In this document: positions 41,384 to 51,062 of the stretch, one piece after another
How positions within the stretch are numbered: the stretch's first letter is position 1
Layout of the letters: each line of letters starts with the position of its first letter
Assembly (NCBI RefSeq): GCF_036245865.1
Contig: NZ_BTTW01000002.1
Span: forward strand, 1-64,000
From: Corallococcus caeni
GTDB lineage: Bacteria > Myxococcota > Myxococcia > Myxococcales > Myxococcaceae
Direction: 5' to 3'
Length of the DNA: 64,000 nt
Made by a program: the position numbers and the translations under genes
Notes under the pieces: generated by a model
Told to the model about the DNA's origin: nothing
Databases searched by the model: none
What the model saw: the letters and a program-made list of their open reading frames with translations, nothing else

Positions 41384-44008
41384 GTGACCCTGAAGCCCGC
41401 CAATGCGTTGCTCCTCGTGGGGGCGTTGCTGCTGACCACGTTCGGTTGCGTGGAGGAGGAGCCCTCCTTCACGGCGCCGCTGGCGGGGGGCGCGCGGGTC
41501 GTGGTGGCGGTGCCCCGGTCCGCGGAGGCCGTCGCGGTGACGACCATGGTGACGCACGCGTCGGGCGCCACGGAGTCGAAGGCGCTGGCGCCGCGGACGG
41601 ATCCGGATGGCGGCGTCGCATGGGCGGCCGTCGTGAAGCCGGAGTCCCCCGAGGAGGAGCTCCGGCTGGCCGTGGACGCCCGGAACGCCTCGGACGCGGT
41701 GGTGGCCTCCGTGAGCCCGGATGCCGGCGTGAAGCTGCCGCTGTACGAAGAGGCGCTGGTGGTCCTGGTGCCCCAGTCCGCGTCCGGCCTGCCGGGCCTG
41801 GCCAACCACGCGCCCCTCATCCACGAGGTGATTGCACCGCGCTCCATCGTCGCCCCGGGCGACACCGTGGAGTTGAGCGCGCGGGCCAGTGACCTGGAAG
41901 GGGATGCGCTCACCTACGCGTGGAGCGCGACCTCGGGAGTGCTCGACTGCGCGGAAGCGACCTGCGCGTGGACGGCGGCGTTCCCGCCGCGCGATGTCGG
42001 CGATGGCGGCGTCGACCCGGAGTTCGCCCATGATGCGTTGATCCGCGTGCGGGTCACGGATGCGCAGGGCGCGGAGTCCATGCTCCAGTTCCGCATCGGC
42101 ATGGGCACCACGCGCGCGCCCCCGACGCTGGATGACACGCGGTTCAACCGCTCGCCCGTGGCGTCCGCGCCTGGAGCTGCCCAGCAGGTGGGCCTCAACG
42201 TGCCCTTCCAGGTCCAGGCGGCGGTGACGGACGAGGACGGCCCCCGGGACGTGCTGAAGTACGCCTGGAGCGCGACGTGCGAGGGCACCTTCGAAGGCGG
42301 CACCACCGCCACGCCCGTCTTCACCGCGACGGCGGAGCCCGCGGACTGCGGCTGCCAGTTGAAGGGCGCCGTGACGGACGGCTTCGGCGGAAGCGCGGAG
42401 CAGCTCGTGAACCTATGCGTGCGAGCGGCCGCGCCGCCCGTCCTCGGCGATATCACGCAGTCCGCGCAGTCCGCGCTCGCGGGCGAACGCGTGACGTTCA
42501 CCGTCAAGGCGACGGACCCTCGCGGCGAGGCCATGACGTTCGCGTGGACGTCGAACGTGGGCGCGCTCGGCACGGCGACGGGGGACGGCGCGACGAGCAC
42601 GGTGGACTGGACGGAGCTCACCTGCCTGCCGGCGGGCGTCACGCCCACGGTGGACCTGGTGGTGACGAACGCCTCGGGCGCGAGCACGCGGCAGTCCTTC
42701 TCCGTGGCGTGGGCGGGCCGCCGCTGCGGTCCGGGGGAGTCCCCCTGCGGCATCACCCTGTCACCGGGGAAGGTGACGCTGCGCGCGGACTGCGTGGTCC
42801 AGAGCGCGGTGTTCATCCCGGACGGCCTCACGTTCGACGGAGCCGGGCACACGCTGACCGCGTCCGAGGAGGGCGCCGGGGACCACTACAAGGGCGCGGT
42901 GCTGCGCAACCGGGGCTCGGTGGCGAACGTGCGCGACGTGACCGTGACGGCGCGGAACCTGTCGGACGTGTGTGACGGGGACGTGGACCGGCTGCGCGGC
43001 ATCCTGCTGGAGGGCGCGAGCGGCACCATCGAGGACACGGTGGTGGAGGACGTGAACCAGGCCGGCAACAACAGCGGATGCCAGGAGGGCTTCGCCATCG
43101 ACGTGCGCAACAGCGCGGCGGGTGCCACGCCGGTGACGGTGGTCATCCGGGGCAATCAGCTGACGGGCTACCAGAAGGCGGGCGTGGTGATGCTGGGTCG
43201 GGTGGAGGCGACGGTGGAGGACAACGTCATCGACGGCCTGGGCCCCACCGACCGCATCGCGCGCATCGGCATCCAGCTGGCGTATGGCGTGTCCGGGCAG
43301 GTGGCGGGCAACCAGGTGAACGGCAATGCGTACCGGTTCGAGCGCGACTGGGGCTCCGGCATCATGGTGCTGGGCGGCGCGTACTACGGCGCGGGGCGGG
43401 AGCTGTGCCACGACCTGCTCATCCAGGACAACGTGCTGACGGAGAACGACGTTGGCGTCTACCTGCTGCAAGCGGTGGACTCGGACTTCAACCCTCCGCC
43501 CACGTCGCAGAACCTCCAGGTGCTCGGCAACACGCTGAGCAAGACGGACCTGACGGCCAGCTATCAGGCCGCCATCGCGGACAACGGGACCGCGAACCTC
43601 ATCAGCCGCAACCGGATCAGCGGTGACGGGTACGACCCGGACGTGTACCCGGCGAATGCCGCCTCCGTGGACGTGACGACGCAGGGCGAGGACCGCCAGG
43701 TGGGCTTCGCCACGCCCGCGCGGACGCTGGACGTGGGGGCGTGCTCGGAGGTGCTGGCGGTGCAGGGTCGGGACCTGGCGGGCAACCTGGCGCCGCTGTC
43801 CGTGCCGGAGGTGACGCTGGCCGCGTCGGATCCGGGCGCGACCTTCCACCTGCTGCCGGACTGCTCGGATGCGCCCGTGACGGTGGTGAGCCTCAAGAAC
43901 CCGCAGCGCGAGGGCCTCTTCTACGTCAAGGCCGCGACCGCGGGCACACTGACCGTCACGGCGACCGGCGACGGCGCGAGCCAGACCCAGGAGCAGACGG
44001 TCAACTGA
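41384..44008 (+). CDS. large lipoprotein with PKD-like domains and parallel beta-helix
   Basis: 874 residues from a GTG at 41384, which makes VTLKPANALLLVGALLLTTF then GC a proper lipoprotein signal (lipobox TFGC). The mature part has PKD/Ig-like domains (for example VAPGDTVELSARASDLEGDA followed by LTYAWSATSGVL, and a second LKYAWSATCEG copy) up to about 440. A right-handed beta-helix with repeated N-x-V/L-x-x-N-x-V-x patterns follows (about 480-760, DNVIDGLGPT, GNQVNGNAYRF, DNVLTENDVG). The C-terminus is another Ig-like domain. Likely a surface-exposed, polysaccharide-binding or carbohydrate-active protein; no catalytic residues are assigned. Confidence 0.82.
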   Translation: MTLKPANALLLVGALLLTTFGCVEEEPSFTAPLAGGARVVVAVPRSAEAVAVTTMVTHASGATESKALAPRTDPDGGVAWAAVVKPESPEEELRLAVDARNASDAVVASVSPDAGVKLPLYEEALVVLVPQSASGLPGLANHAPLIHEVIAPRSIVAPGDTVELSARASDLEGDALTYAWSATSGVLDCAEATCAWTAAFPPRDVGDGGVDPEFAHDALIRVRVTDAQGAESMLQFRIGMGTTRAPPTLDDTRFNRSPVASAPGAAQQVGLNVPFQVQAAVTDEDGPRDVLKYAWSATCEGTFEGGTTATPVFTATAEPADCGCQLKGAVTDGFGGSAEQLVNLCVRAAAPPVLGDITQSAQSALAGERVTFTVKATDPRGEAMTFAWTSNVGALGTATGDGATSTVDWTELTCLPAGVTPTVDLVVTNASGASTRQSFSVAWAGRRCGPGESPCGITLSPGKVTLRADCVVQSAVFIPDGLTFDGAGHTLTASEEGAGDHYKGAVLRNRGSVANVRDVTVTARNLSDVCDGDVDRLRGILLEGASGTIEDTVVEDVNQAGNNSGCQEGFAIDVRNSAAGATPVTVVIRGNQLTGYQKAGVVMLGRVEATVEDNVIDGLGPTDRIARIGIQLAYGVSGQVAGNQVNGNAYRFERDWGSGIMVLGGAYYGAGRELCHDLLIQDNVLTENDVGVYLLQAVDSDFNPPPTSQNLQVLGNTLSKTDLTASYQAAIADNGTANLISRNRISGDGYDPDVYPANAASVDVTTQGEDRQVGFATPARTLDVGACSEVLAVQGRDLAGNLAPLSVPEVTLAASDPGATFHLLPDCSDAPVTVVSLKNPQREGLFYVKAATAGTLTVTATGDGASQTQEQTVN

Positions 44009-44115
44009 TCCACGCGCGTGCTCCGCGTGCGCGTGACGTTCCGACCCCCGGTCCGAGTGGACACATCTGTCGCAGGATGTTCGCCTCGGCGCGGAGGGCG
44101 CGGTAGACGGAGCAC

Positions 44116-46047
44116 GTGTTCAGACGGGCGGTCATTTCCTGGGTGGGGCTCTGCCTCCTGTTGCTGCTTCCCGCGTGTACGCCACGTGCCGCGAGGCCCG
44201 TCGTCGCGCCTGAAGGGCCGGAGGACCTGGCCCGTCAGTACCTGGACGCGTGGGCGCGCAACGACGTGGCGGCGCAGCGCAAGGGGCTGGTGGACGCGCC
44301 TCCGGACTTCGACGCGCAGCACGCGCGGTGGCGGCAGGACCTGGGCGTCGTGGCCTCGCGCTTCGAGCAGCCGGAGCTCGAAGCCGACGACGGCGCCACG
44401 GCGGTGGTGAGGTTCCGTGGCGTGCACACGCTGCGGGGGCTGGGGGACTGGGAGGTGGAGTCCCGGCTGCGCTTCGAACGCAGGGGCCCGCGCTGGGGCC
44501 TGCGCTGGACGCCGGAGGTGCTCCATCCCGCCGCACGGCCTGGAGATCGCTTCGGCCGCACCCGGACCTGGGGCCCGCGCGCCGCGCTGCTCGACGCGGA
44601 CGGGGATCCGCTCACCGTGCCCGGAGAGGTCATCCGCATCGGCGTGATGCCGGGCCGGGTGAAGGACCGCGCGGCCGTGGCCAGCGTGCTCCAGGCGCAG
44701 CTCGGGGTGGACCCCTCCCGGGTGCTCACCGCGCTGAACGCCGCGAGCGCGCGGCCGGAGCAGTTCGTCGCGTTCATCGACGTGCGCCCGGAGCGCTACC
44801 AGCAGGTGCGCGCCGCGCTCGCGCCGGTGCCCGGCATCTTCTTTCGCAAGAAGCCCGCGCGCCTCACGCCGGCGGAGGGCTTCGCCGCGCACACGCTGGG
44901 CCGCGTGGGCGAGGTGACGGCGGAGGCGCTCCAACTGCTGGGCCCGCCCTACCAGGCGGGGGACGTGGTGGGGCTGTCGGGCCTGGAGCGCGCGCAGGAG
45001 CGGACGCTGGCGGGACGTCCCTCCGGCGAGGTGCGGCTCTTGCGCCGCGCGGGTGACAGCGAGGTGCTGCACCGCTTCGACGGCGAGCCGGGACGTGATG
45101 TTCGCACCACGCTGCGGATGGACGTGCAGGCGGCGGCGGAGGCCGCGCTCACGGACGTCACCTGGCCCGCCGCGCTGGTCGCGGTGGACACGTCGACGGG
45201 CGAGGTCCTGGCGGTGGCCAGCCGGCCGCTCGGGGAGGCGCTGCACCGCGCGCTGACGGGGCGCTATCCCCCGGGCTCCACGTTCAAGGTCGTGACCGCC
45301 GAGGCGCTGCTCGCGAACGGCCTGAAGCCGGACTCCCGCGCGGACTGTCCCCTGGAGGTGACGGCGGGCCGCAAGCGCTTCCGCAACTTCGAGTCCGAGG
45401 TGCTGGGCACCACCACGCTGCGGCGCGCGTTCGCGCTGTCGTGCAACACGACGTTCATCCAGCTGGAGTCGACGCTGGACCCGGGAGTGCTGGAGGACGC
45501 GACCCGGCGCTTCGGCTTCGGGGTGGCCTACGACGTGGGGCTGCCCTCGCCGGGCGCCACCTTCCCGGAACCCCGCGACGACGCCGAGCGCGCGTCGGCG
45601 GTCATGGGCCAGGGCCGCGTGCTGGTCACGCCGCTGCACATGGCCACGGTCGCGGCGGCGGCGGACTCCGGCGTCTGGCACGCGCCGCGCCTGCTGGCGG
45701 ACGCGGACGCGGGTCCGGAGGCCCGGCTGAGCCCGGGCACTTCCAAGTCGCTCCGGGAGCTCATGCGCGCGGTGGTGACGGAGGGCACGGCGAAGTCCGC
45801 CGCGCGCATCGCGGGGCTCATGGGCAAGACGGGCACGGCGGAGTTCGGCACCTCCGTGCCGCCCGAAACCCACGCGTGGTTCATCGGGGTGCGCGGCGGC
45901 ATCGGCTTCGCGGTGTTCGTGGAGGGCGGCGGCGTGGGAGGCCGCGTCGCCGTTCCAATCGCGATCCGCTTCCTCCAGGCGCTGGACGCGCCGGGGGTCC
46001 TCTCCTTCAAGGACGACGACGCCCGCCAGGGCGCGGGCCCAAGGTGA
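44116..46047 (+). CDS. penicillin-binding transpeptidase lipoprotein with MecA-like N-terminal domain
   Basis: 643 residues, GTG start at 44116. A signal with lipobox LPAC (near 21) is followed by an NTF2-like domain (about 33-150), as in MecA_N of PBP2a; a PBP dimerisation region follows; and the transpeptidase has SxxK Ser388 (STFK), SCN (442-444) and KTGTAE (571-576). It cross-links peptidoglycan at the outer face of the inner membrane. The family includes low-affinity enzymes resistant to beta-lactams, but that cannot be judged here. It is followed closely by a Mg2+ ATPase. Confidence 0.9.
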   Translation: MFRRAVISWVGLCLLLLLPACTPRAARPVVAPEGPEDLARQYLDAWARNDVAAQRKGLVDAPPDFDAQHARWRQDLGVVASRFEQPELEADDGATAVVRFRGVHTLRGLGDWEVESRLRFERRGPRWGLRWTPEVLHPAARPGDRFGRTRTWGPRAALLDADGDPLTVPGEVIRIGVMPGRVKDRAAVASVLQAQLGVDPSRVLTALNAASARPEQFVAFIDVRPERYQQVRAALAPVPGIFFRKKPARLTPAEGFAAHTLGRVGEVTAEALQLLGPPYQAGDVVGLSGLERAQERTLAGRPSGEVRLLRRAGDSEVLHRFDGEPGRDVRTTLRMDVQAAAEAALTDVTWPAALVAVDTSTGEVLAVASRPLGEALHRALTGRYPPGSTFKVVTAEALLANGLKPDSRADCPLEVTAGRKRFRNFESEVLGTTTLRRAFALSCNTTFIQLESTLDPGVLEDATRRFGFGVAYDVGLPSPGATFPEPRDDAERASAVMGQGRVLVTPLHMATVAAAADSGVWHAPRLLADADAGPEARLSPGTSKSLRELMRAVVTEGTAKSAARIAGLMGKTGTAEFGTSVPPETHAWFIGVRGGIGFAVFVEGGGVGGRVAVPIAIRFLQALDAPGVLSFKDDDARQGAGPR

Positions 46048-46117
46048 GGCCGGCCCTCCAGGCGCCCACCTCCTCCCCGGCCGGGCGGCTGGCTTCCTGG
46101 AGGGCACTGCGCACGTT

Positions 46118-48739
46118 GTGAAGATGGGCGTCGCACGCTCGAACAGCCGGGGTGCCGGGGGCCTGGCGCATCTTCCGCGCCGCTCCGGCGGGCGGCGGGG
46201 CCCGGCACCGGAGCGGAAGGGACCGTCCGCCTGGAGTGCGCCGGAGGAGTCCCTCCGCGCCCGCCTGGGCAGCACGTTCCAGGGCCTGTCCCAGCAGGAA
46301 GCCGAGGCGCGGCTCGAGTCCCTGGGGCCCAACGCGCTGGAGTCCCGGCGACGCCGGCCGCTCCTCCTGGAGCTGCTGCTGCGGCTGGGCAACCCGCTGG
46401 TGCTGGTGCTGCTGGTGGCGTGCGGCATCTCGGCGGTCGTCCACGACCTGACCAGCTCCGCCATCATCGCCGCCATCGTGTTGATCAGCGTGACGCTGGA
46501 CTTCGTCCAGGAGCACCGCGCCAACAACGCGGCGGAGCGCCTGCGTGGCGCCGTGGCCCTGCGCGCCCGCGTGCTGCGCGACGGCGAGGAGCAGGTGCGC
46601 CCCGCCACGGAGCTCGTCCCCGGGGACGTGGTGCTGCTGGCCACCGGCAGCCGCGTCCCCGCGGATGCGCGCCTGCTGGAGTCGCACGAGCTGACCGTGA
46701 ACGAGTCGCTGCTCACCGGCGAGCCCTATCCCGTGGAGAAGGCGCCGGGCCTCGCGCCCAAGGACGCCCCGCTCGCGGAGGTGGGCAACGCCGTCTTCGC
46801 CGGGACGTCGGTGCTGGGGGGCTCGGGGAGCGCGCTCGTGTTCGCCACCGGCCGCGACACGGAGGTCGGCGGCATCGCCCGGGGGCTGGACGCGCCCGTC
46901 GCCTCCACCGCCTTCGAGCGGGACACGCGCCGCTTCTCCGTGATGCTGATGCGGCTCACGGTCCTCATGGTGCTGTTCGTGCTCCTGGTGAACCTGACCC
47001 TGGAGCGCCCGCTGCTGGAGTCCTTCCTCTTCGCCATGGCCCTGGCGGTGGGGCTGACGCCGGAGCTGCTGCCCATGGTGGTCTCGGTGACGCTCGCCCG
47101 GGGCGCCGTGCGCCTCGCGGAACAGGACGTCATCGTCAAGCGGCTGGGCGCGGTGCACGACCTGGGCTGCATGGACGTGATGTGCACCGACAAGACGGGC
47201 ACGCTCACGGAGGCGAACATCCGGCTGGAGCGCACCGAGGACGCCGCCTCCCAGCACAGCGAGCGCACCCTCGCGTGGGCCTGCCTCAACAGCCACTTCG
47301 CCACCGGCCTGCGCAGCCCCATGGACGAGGCCATCCTGGCCCGGGGCGCGGCGTGCACGCAGGGCTGGGTGAAGCGGGACGAGCTGCCCTTCGACTTCGA
47401 GCGCCGCCGGGTGTCCGTGCTGCTGGAGAAGGCCGGCCGGAGCGTCCTGGTGGTGAAGGGCGCGCCGGAGGCGCTGCTGCCCCTGTGCGAGGCGCGTGAG
47501 GCGGCGGACGGGACGGTCCAGCCCCTGGACGCGGCCGGGGGCGAGGCGTTGCAGGACCGCGCGGACGCGCTGGGAGGGCAGGGCTTCCGGGTGCTGGGGC
47601 TGGCCTGGCGCGACGGCCCGTTCCCGGGCGGGCAGGTGTCCGTGGAGGAGGAGTCGGGGCTCGTCTTCGCGGGCTTCGCCTCCTTCCTGGACCCGCCCAA
47701 GCACAGCGCCCGGCCCGCGCTGACGGCGCTGCGCGAGGCGGGCGTCGCCGTCAAGGTGGTGACGGGCGACAACGCGCGGGTGGCGGTGCACGTCTGCCAG
47801 CAGCTGGGCCTGGAGGTGCGGGGCGTGCTCACCGGCGCGGAGCTGGCCCTGCTGGACGACCTGGGCCTGCGCGCGCGGGCGGAGGACACCACCGTCTTCG
47901 CGCGCGTGTCCCCCGCGCAGAAGAGCCGCATCCTCCGCGCGCTGCGGCAGCGCGGCCACGTGGTGGGCTTCCTGGGGGACGGCATCAACGACGCGCCGTC
48001 GCTGCACGAGGCGGACGTGGGCATCTCCGTCGCGGGCGCGGTGGACGTCGCGCGCGAGGCCGCGGCGCTGCTGCTGCTGCGCCCGGAGCTGGGCGTCCTG
48101 CATGACGGCATCCAGGAGGGACGGCGCACCTTCGGCAACGTCATGAAGTACATCCGCATGGGGACCAGCTCCAACTTCGGCAACATGCTCAGCATGGCCC
48201 TGGCGTCGCTGGTGCTGCCGTTCCTGCCCATGCTCCCCATCCAGATCCTCCTCAACAACATGCTGTACGACGTGTCGGAGCTGGCCATCCCGCTGGACAC
48301 GGTGGACGCGGAGCAGCTCGCGCGGCCCCCCCGCTGGGACATGCGCTTCGTGCGCCTCTACATGGCGGTGTTCGGCACGCTCAGCTCGCTCTTCGACGCG
48401 GCCACCTTCACGGTGCTGCTGTACGGCTTCCACGCCGGCGCGCCGCTCTTCCAGACGGGCTGGTTCATGGAGTCGCTGACCACGCAGGTGCTGGTCATCT
48501 TCATCATCCGCACCCGGGGCGGGGCGGGGCGCAGCGCCCCCGCGCGGCTCCTGCTGCTGTCGTCGCTCGGCGTGGTGGCGGTGGCCAACGTGCTGCCCTT
48601 CACGCCGCTGGGGCACGTCTTCGGCTTCGTGCCGCCGCCGCCCGGCATCCTCGCGTCGCTGGGCGCGCTGGTGGCGCTGTACCTGGCCTGCGCGGCGTGG
48701 CTCAACCGCTGGTTCTTCCGCCGCTTCGACACCGCCTGA
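46118..48739 (+). CDS. mgtA: magnesium-translocating P-type ATPase
   Basis: 873 residues. P-type landmarks: actuator loop ELTVNESLLTGEPYPVEK, phosphorylation motif MCTDKTGTLTEANI, ATP-site region VVKGAPEALLPLCEA, hinge VVTGDNARVAV and VGFLGDGINDAPSLHEADVG. Ten hydrophobic helices are arranged 2-2-6. The PELLPMVVSVTLARGA segment and DTVDAEQLARPPRWDM fit the MgtA/MgtB group. Start is GTG 46118 or ATG 46124, six bases apart. The N-terminal 45 residues are basic and disordered. It starts about 70 bp after the PBP gene, too close for a typical Mg2+ leader switch. Confidence 0.9.
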   Translation: MKMGVARSNSRGAGGLAHLPRRSGGRRGPAPERKGPSAWSAPEESLRARLGSTFQGLSQQEAEARLESLGPNALESRRRRPLLLELLLRLGNPLVLVLLVACGISAVVHDLTSSAIIAAIVLISVTLDFVQEHRANNAAERLRGAVALRARVLRDGEEQVRPATELVPGDVVLLATGSRVPADARLLESHELTVNESLLTGEPYPVEKAPGLAPKDAPLAEVGNAVFAGTSVLGGSGSALVFATGRDTEVGGIARGLDAPVASTAFERDTRRFSVMLMRLTVLMVLFVLLVNLTLERPLLESFLFAMALAVGLTPELLPMVVSVTLARGAVRLAEQDVIVKRLGAVHDLGCMDVMCTDKTGTLTEANIRLERTEDAASQHSERTLAWACLNSHFATGLRSPMDEAILARGAACTQGWVKRDELPFDFERRRVSVLLEKAGRSVLVVKGAPEALLPLCEAREAADGTVQPLDAAGGEALQDRADALGGQGFRVLGLAWRDGPFPGGQVSVEEESGLVFAGFASFLDPPKHSARPALTALREAGVAVKVVTGDNARVAVHVCQQLGLEVRGVLTGAELALLDDLGLRARAEDTTVFARVSPAQKSRILRALRQRGHVVGFLGDGINDAPSLHEADVGISVAGAVDVAREAAALLLLRPELGVLHDGIQEGRRTFGNVMKYIRMGTSSNFGNMLSMALASLVLPFLPMLPIQILLNNMLYDVSELAIPLDTVDAEQLARPPRWDMRFVRLYMAVFGTLSSLFDAATFTVLLYGFHAGAPLFQTGWFMESLTTQVLVIFIIRTRGGAGRSAPARLLLLSSLGVVAVANVLPFTPLGHVFGFVPPPPGILASLGALVALYLACAAWLNRWFFRRFDTA

Positions 48740-48811
48740 CGCGCCCCTCGCGGGAGGATGCAATCGCTCCGCCACCGGGACGTCTGTAGGTTCATGCATG
48801 GAAGAGACCGG

Positions 48812-50284
48812 ATGACCTGGAACCCGTTGCGCGTGCTGGGCGTGCTCGCCGTCGCCCTGCTGTTCATCCCCGTCGCCGCCGGCGCCGCGACGCGGCAGCA
48901 GGAGCTGGACCGGCTGCTGACGCAGTACCACCAGCTGCGCCAGTTCAACGGCGCGGCGCTCGTGGCCAACGAGAAGGGCGTCATCCTGAAGAAGGCCTAC
49001 GGCTCCGCCAACTTCGAATGGAACGTGCCCAACACGCCGGACACGAAGTTCCGCCTCGCGTCCGTGACCAAGCAGTTCACGGCCATGGTCGTCCTCCAAC
49101 TGGTCGCGGAGGGGAAGCTGAAGCTCGACGACACGCTGGCCTCCGCGCTGCCGGACTACCGCAAGGACACGGGCTCGCGCATCACCCTTGCCCAGCTGCT
49201 CAACCACACGTCCGGCATCCCCAATTACACGAACCGGCCGGACTTCTTCTCCAAGGTGTCGCGCAATCCCTACACCGTCGCGGACTTCGTGAAGCAGTTC
49301 GCCAGCGGTGACCTGGAGTTCGAGCCCGGCTCGCAATACGCCTACAGCAACTCCGGCTACTTCCTGCTGGGCGCCATCATCGAGCGCGCCACCGGCAAGA
49401 CGTACGCGCAGGCGGTGCAGGAGCGCATCTTCACGCCGCTGGGCATGAAGGACTCCGGCTACGACGTCCATGCGACGGTGCTGCCCAAGCGCGCCAGCGG
49501 CTACGAACAAACGCCGGAGGGCTACGTCAACGCCCCCTACCTGGACATGTCCCTGCCGTACGCCGCCGGGTCGCTGTACTCGACGGTGGAGGACCTGTAC
49601 CGCTGGGACCGCGCGCTCTACGGGAACACGCTGCTGCCGGAGGCCCTCAAGCAGAAGATGTTCACGCCCGGCCTGAAGAACTACGGCTTCGGGTTCTCCA
49701 TGGACCCGCTCAAGCTGGATGACGGCAAGACGGAGCTGGCCACCATCCAGCACAGCGGCGGCATCAACGGGTTCAGCACGCGCATCTTCCGTGTGCCGCA
49801 GGGCAAGGAGGTGGTCATCCTCCTGGACAACACGTCGGGCGGCGACAATCTCAAGCCGCTGGCCACGGGCCTCTTCAGCGTGCTCCACGGCATCCCGCCC
49901 AAGGCGCCCCGCATGGGCATCCGGGAGGTGCTGCTCCAGACGCTTGGCAAGGAGCCCGTCGCGAAGACCGTCGCGCGCTACCGGGAGCTGAAGGCCACGA
50001 AGCCGGACGCGTATGACTACTCCGATGGTCAGCTCAACAGCCTGGGCTACCGGCTGCTCCAGACGGGCCGCGCGGCGGACTCCATTGAAATCTTCAAGCT
50101 CAACGTGGAGATGTTCCCCCAGGTGGGCAACGTCTACGACAGCCTGGGGGAGGCGTACCTCGCTGTCGGGGACAAGGAGCAGGCGCGGGTGAACTACCGC
50201 AAGGCCTTGGAGCTGGACCCCGCCAACGCGAACGCGGCGGCCGCGCTCCAGAATCTGGGAGCGCCCTCAAAGGCAGTCCCCTAG
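48812..50284 (+). CDS. beta-lactamase-fold serine hydrolase with C-terminal TPR
   Basis: 490 residues. An N-terminal signal or anchor (about 5-28, VLGVLAVALLFIPVAAGAAT) is followed by the class C beta-lactamase/DD-peptidase domain with Ser84-x-x-Lys87 (SVTK), Tyr178-Ser-Asn180 and HSGG (314-317). A C-terminal TPR pair (about 425-480, NVYDSLGEAYLAVGDKEQAR, then VNYRKALELDPANAN) is typical of a common subgroup in soil bacteria. It likely hydrolyses a peptide, ester or D-amino-acid substrate in the periplasm. The ATG at 48812 has ggaagag upstream; longer starts are possible. Confidence 0.9.
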   Translation: MTWNPLRVLGVLAVALLFIPVAAGAATRQQELDRLLTQYHQLRQFNGAALVANEKGVILKKAYGSANFEWNVPNTPDTKFRLASVTKQFTAMVVLQLVAEGKLKLDDTLASALPDYRKDTGSRITLAQLLNHTSGIPNYTNRPDFFSKVSRNPYTVADFVKQFASGDLEFEPGSQYAYSNSGYFLLGAIIERATGKTYAQAVQERIFTPLGMKDSGYDVHATVLPKRASGYEQTPEGYVNAPYLDMSLPYAAGSLYSTVEDLYRWDRALYGNTLLPEALKQKMFTPGLKNYGFGFSMDPLKLDDGKTELATIQHSGGINGFSTRIFRVPQGKEVVILLDNTSGGDNLKPLATGLFSVLHGIPPKAPRMGIREVLLQTLGKEPVAKTVARYRELKATKPDAYDYSDGQLNSLGYRLLQTGRAADSIEIFKLNVEMFPQVGNVYDSLGEAYLAVGDKEQARVNYRKALELDPANANAAAALQNLGAPSKAVP

Positions 50285-50371
50285 CGACGCCGGATGTGAG
50301 CGAATGCGGCCCGCGCCCCGGGCGTTTCCAGTCCGGGGTCATTCCACGTGGTGCTCACGAAAGGTGCCTGC

Positions 50372-50944
50372 ATGAAGCTCTATTTCAATCCGCGGAGCCG
50401 GGCGGTGATTGGCAAGTGGATGCTCGATGAGGCGGGGGTCGAGTACGAAATCGTGCCCATCGACCTGGACAAGCGGGAGCAGAAGTCGCCCGAGTACCTG
50501 AAGGTGAACCCCGCCGGGAAGCTGCCCGCGCTGGTGGACGGAGAGGCCCGCGTATTCGAGAACGCGGCCCTCTGTCTCTACATCGCGGACAAGTACCCGC
50601 AGGCCCGGCTGGCGCCGAAGCTGGATGCGCCGGAGCGAGGCCGGTACCTGTCGCTGATGGTGTACTCGACGTCGCAGCTGGAGCCGTCCATGGGCGACCA
50701 CATGGCCAAGGCCCCCACGCCGCCGCAGCGCGGATGGACGGAGTACCCGCAGACGCTGGACGCCATGGAGCGCGAGCTGGGGGACGGCCCCTATCTCTTC
50801 GGCGACTGGTTCACCGCCGCGGACGTGATGATCGGCTCCATGTTCATCTACCAGCGCATGCTCGGCGGTTCGACGGGACGGCCGAAGCTGGAGGCCTACG
50901 TGGACCGGCTGATGGCCCGTCCCAAGGGCATGAAGCTGCGCTGA
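50372..50944 (+). CDS. glutathione S-transferase
   Basis: 190 residues. The thioredoxin-like N-domain starts MKLYFNPRSRAVIGKWMLDE, with the glutathione-binding cis-Pro region NPAGKLPALVDGEARVFENAALCLYIADKYP, and the helical C-domain ends with FGDWFTAADVMIGSMFIYQR. This is a complete small GST, using a Ser or Tyr near position 5-9 as the likely catalytic residue. It detoxifies electrophiles or acts as a peroxidase. The start at 50372 is chosen over 50348, which adds eight residues that break the family N-terminus. Confidence 0.9.
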   Translation: MKLYFNPRSRAVIGKWMLDEAGVEYEIVPIDLDKREQKSPEYLKVNPAGKLPALVDGEARVFENAALCLYIADKYPQARLAPKLDAPERGRYLSLMVYSTSQLEPSMGDHMAKAPTPPQRGWTEYPQTLDAMERELGDGPYLFGDWFTAADVMIGSMFIYQRMLGGSTGRPKLEAYVDRLMARPKGMKLR

Positions 50945-51062
50945 GCCCCCTGGCGCGGCTGGCATGCGGGCAGGGGAGCGGGCGGCCAGGAGGACTCGCG
51001 CTCCTGGCGTCAGGTCCCCGCCGTGGGTGGCTTCGAGCGGCAGGCATCCCCACCGTTGTCGC

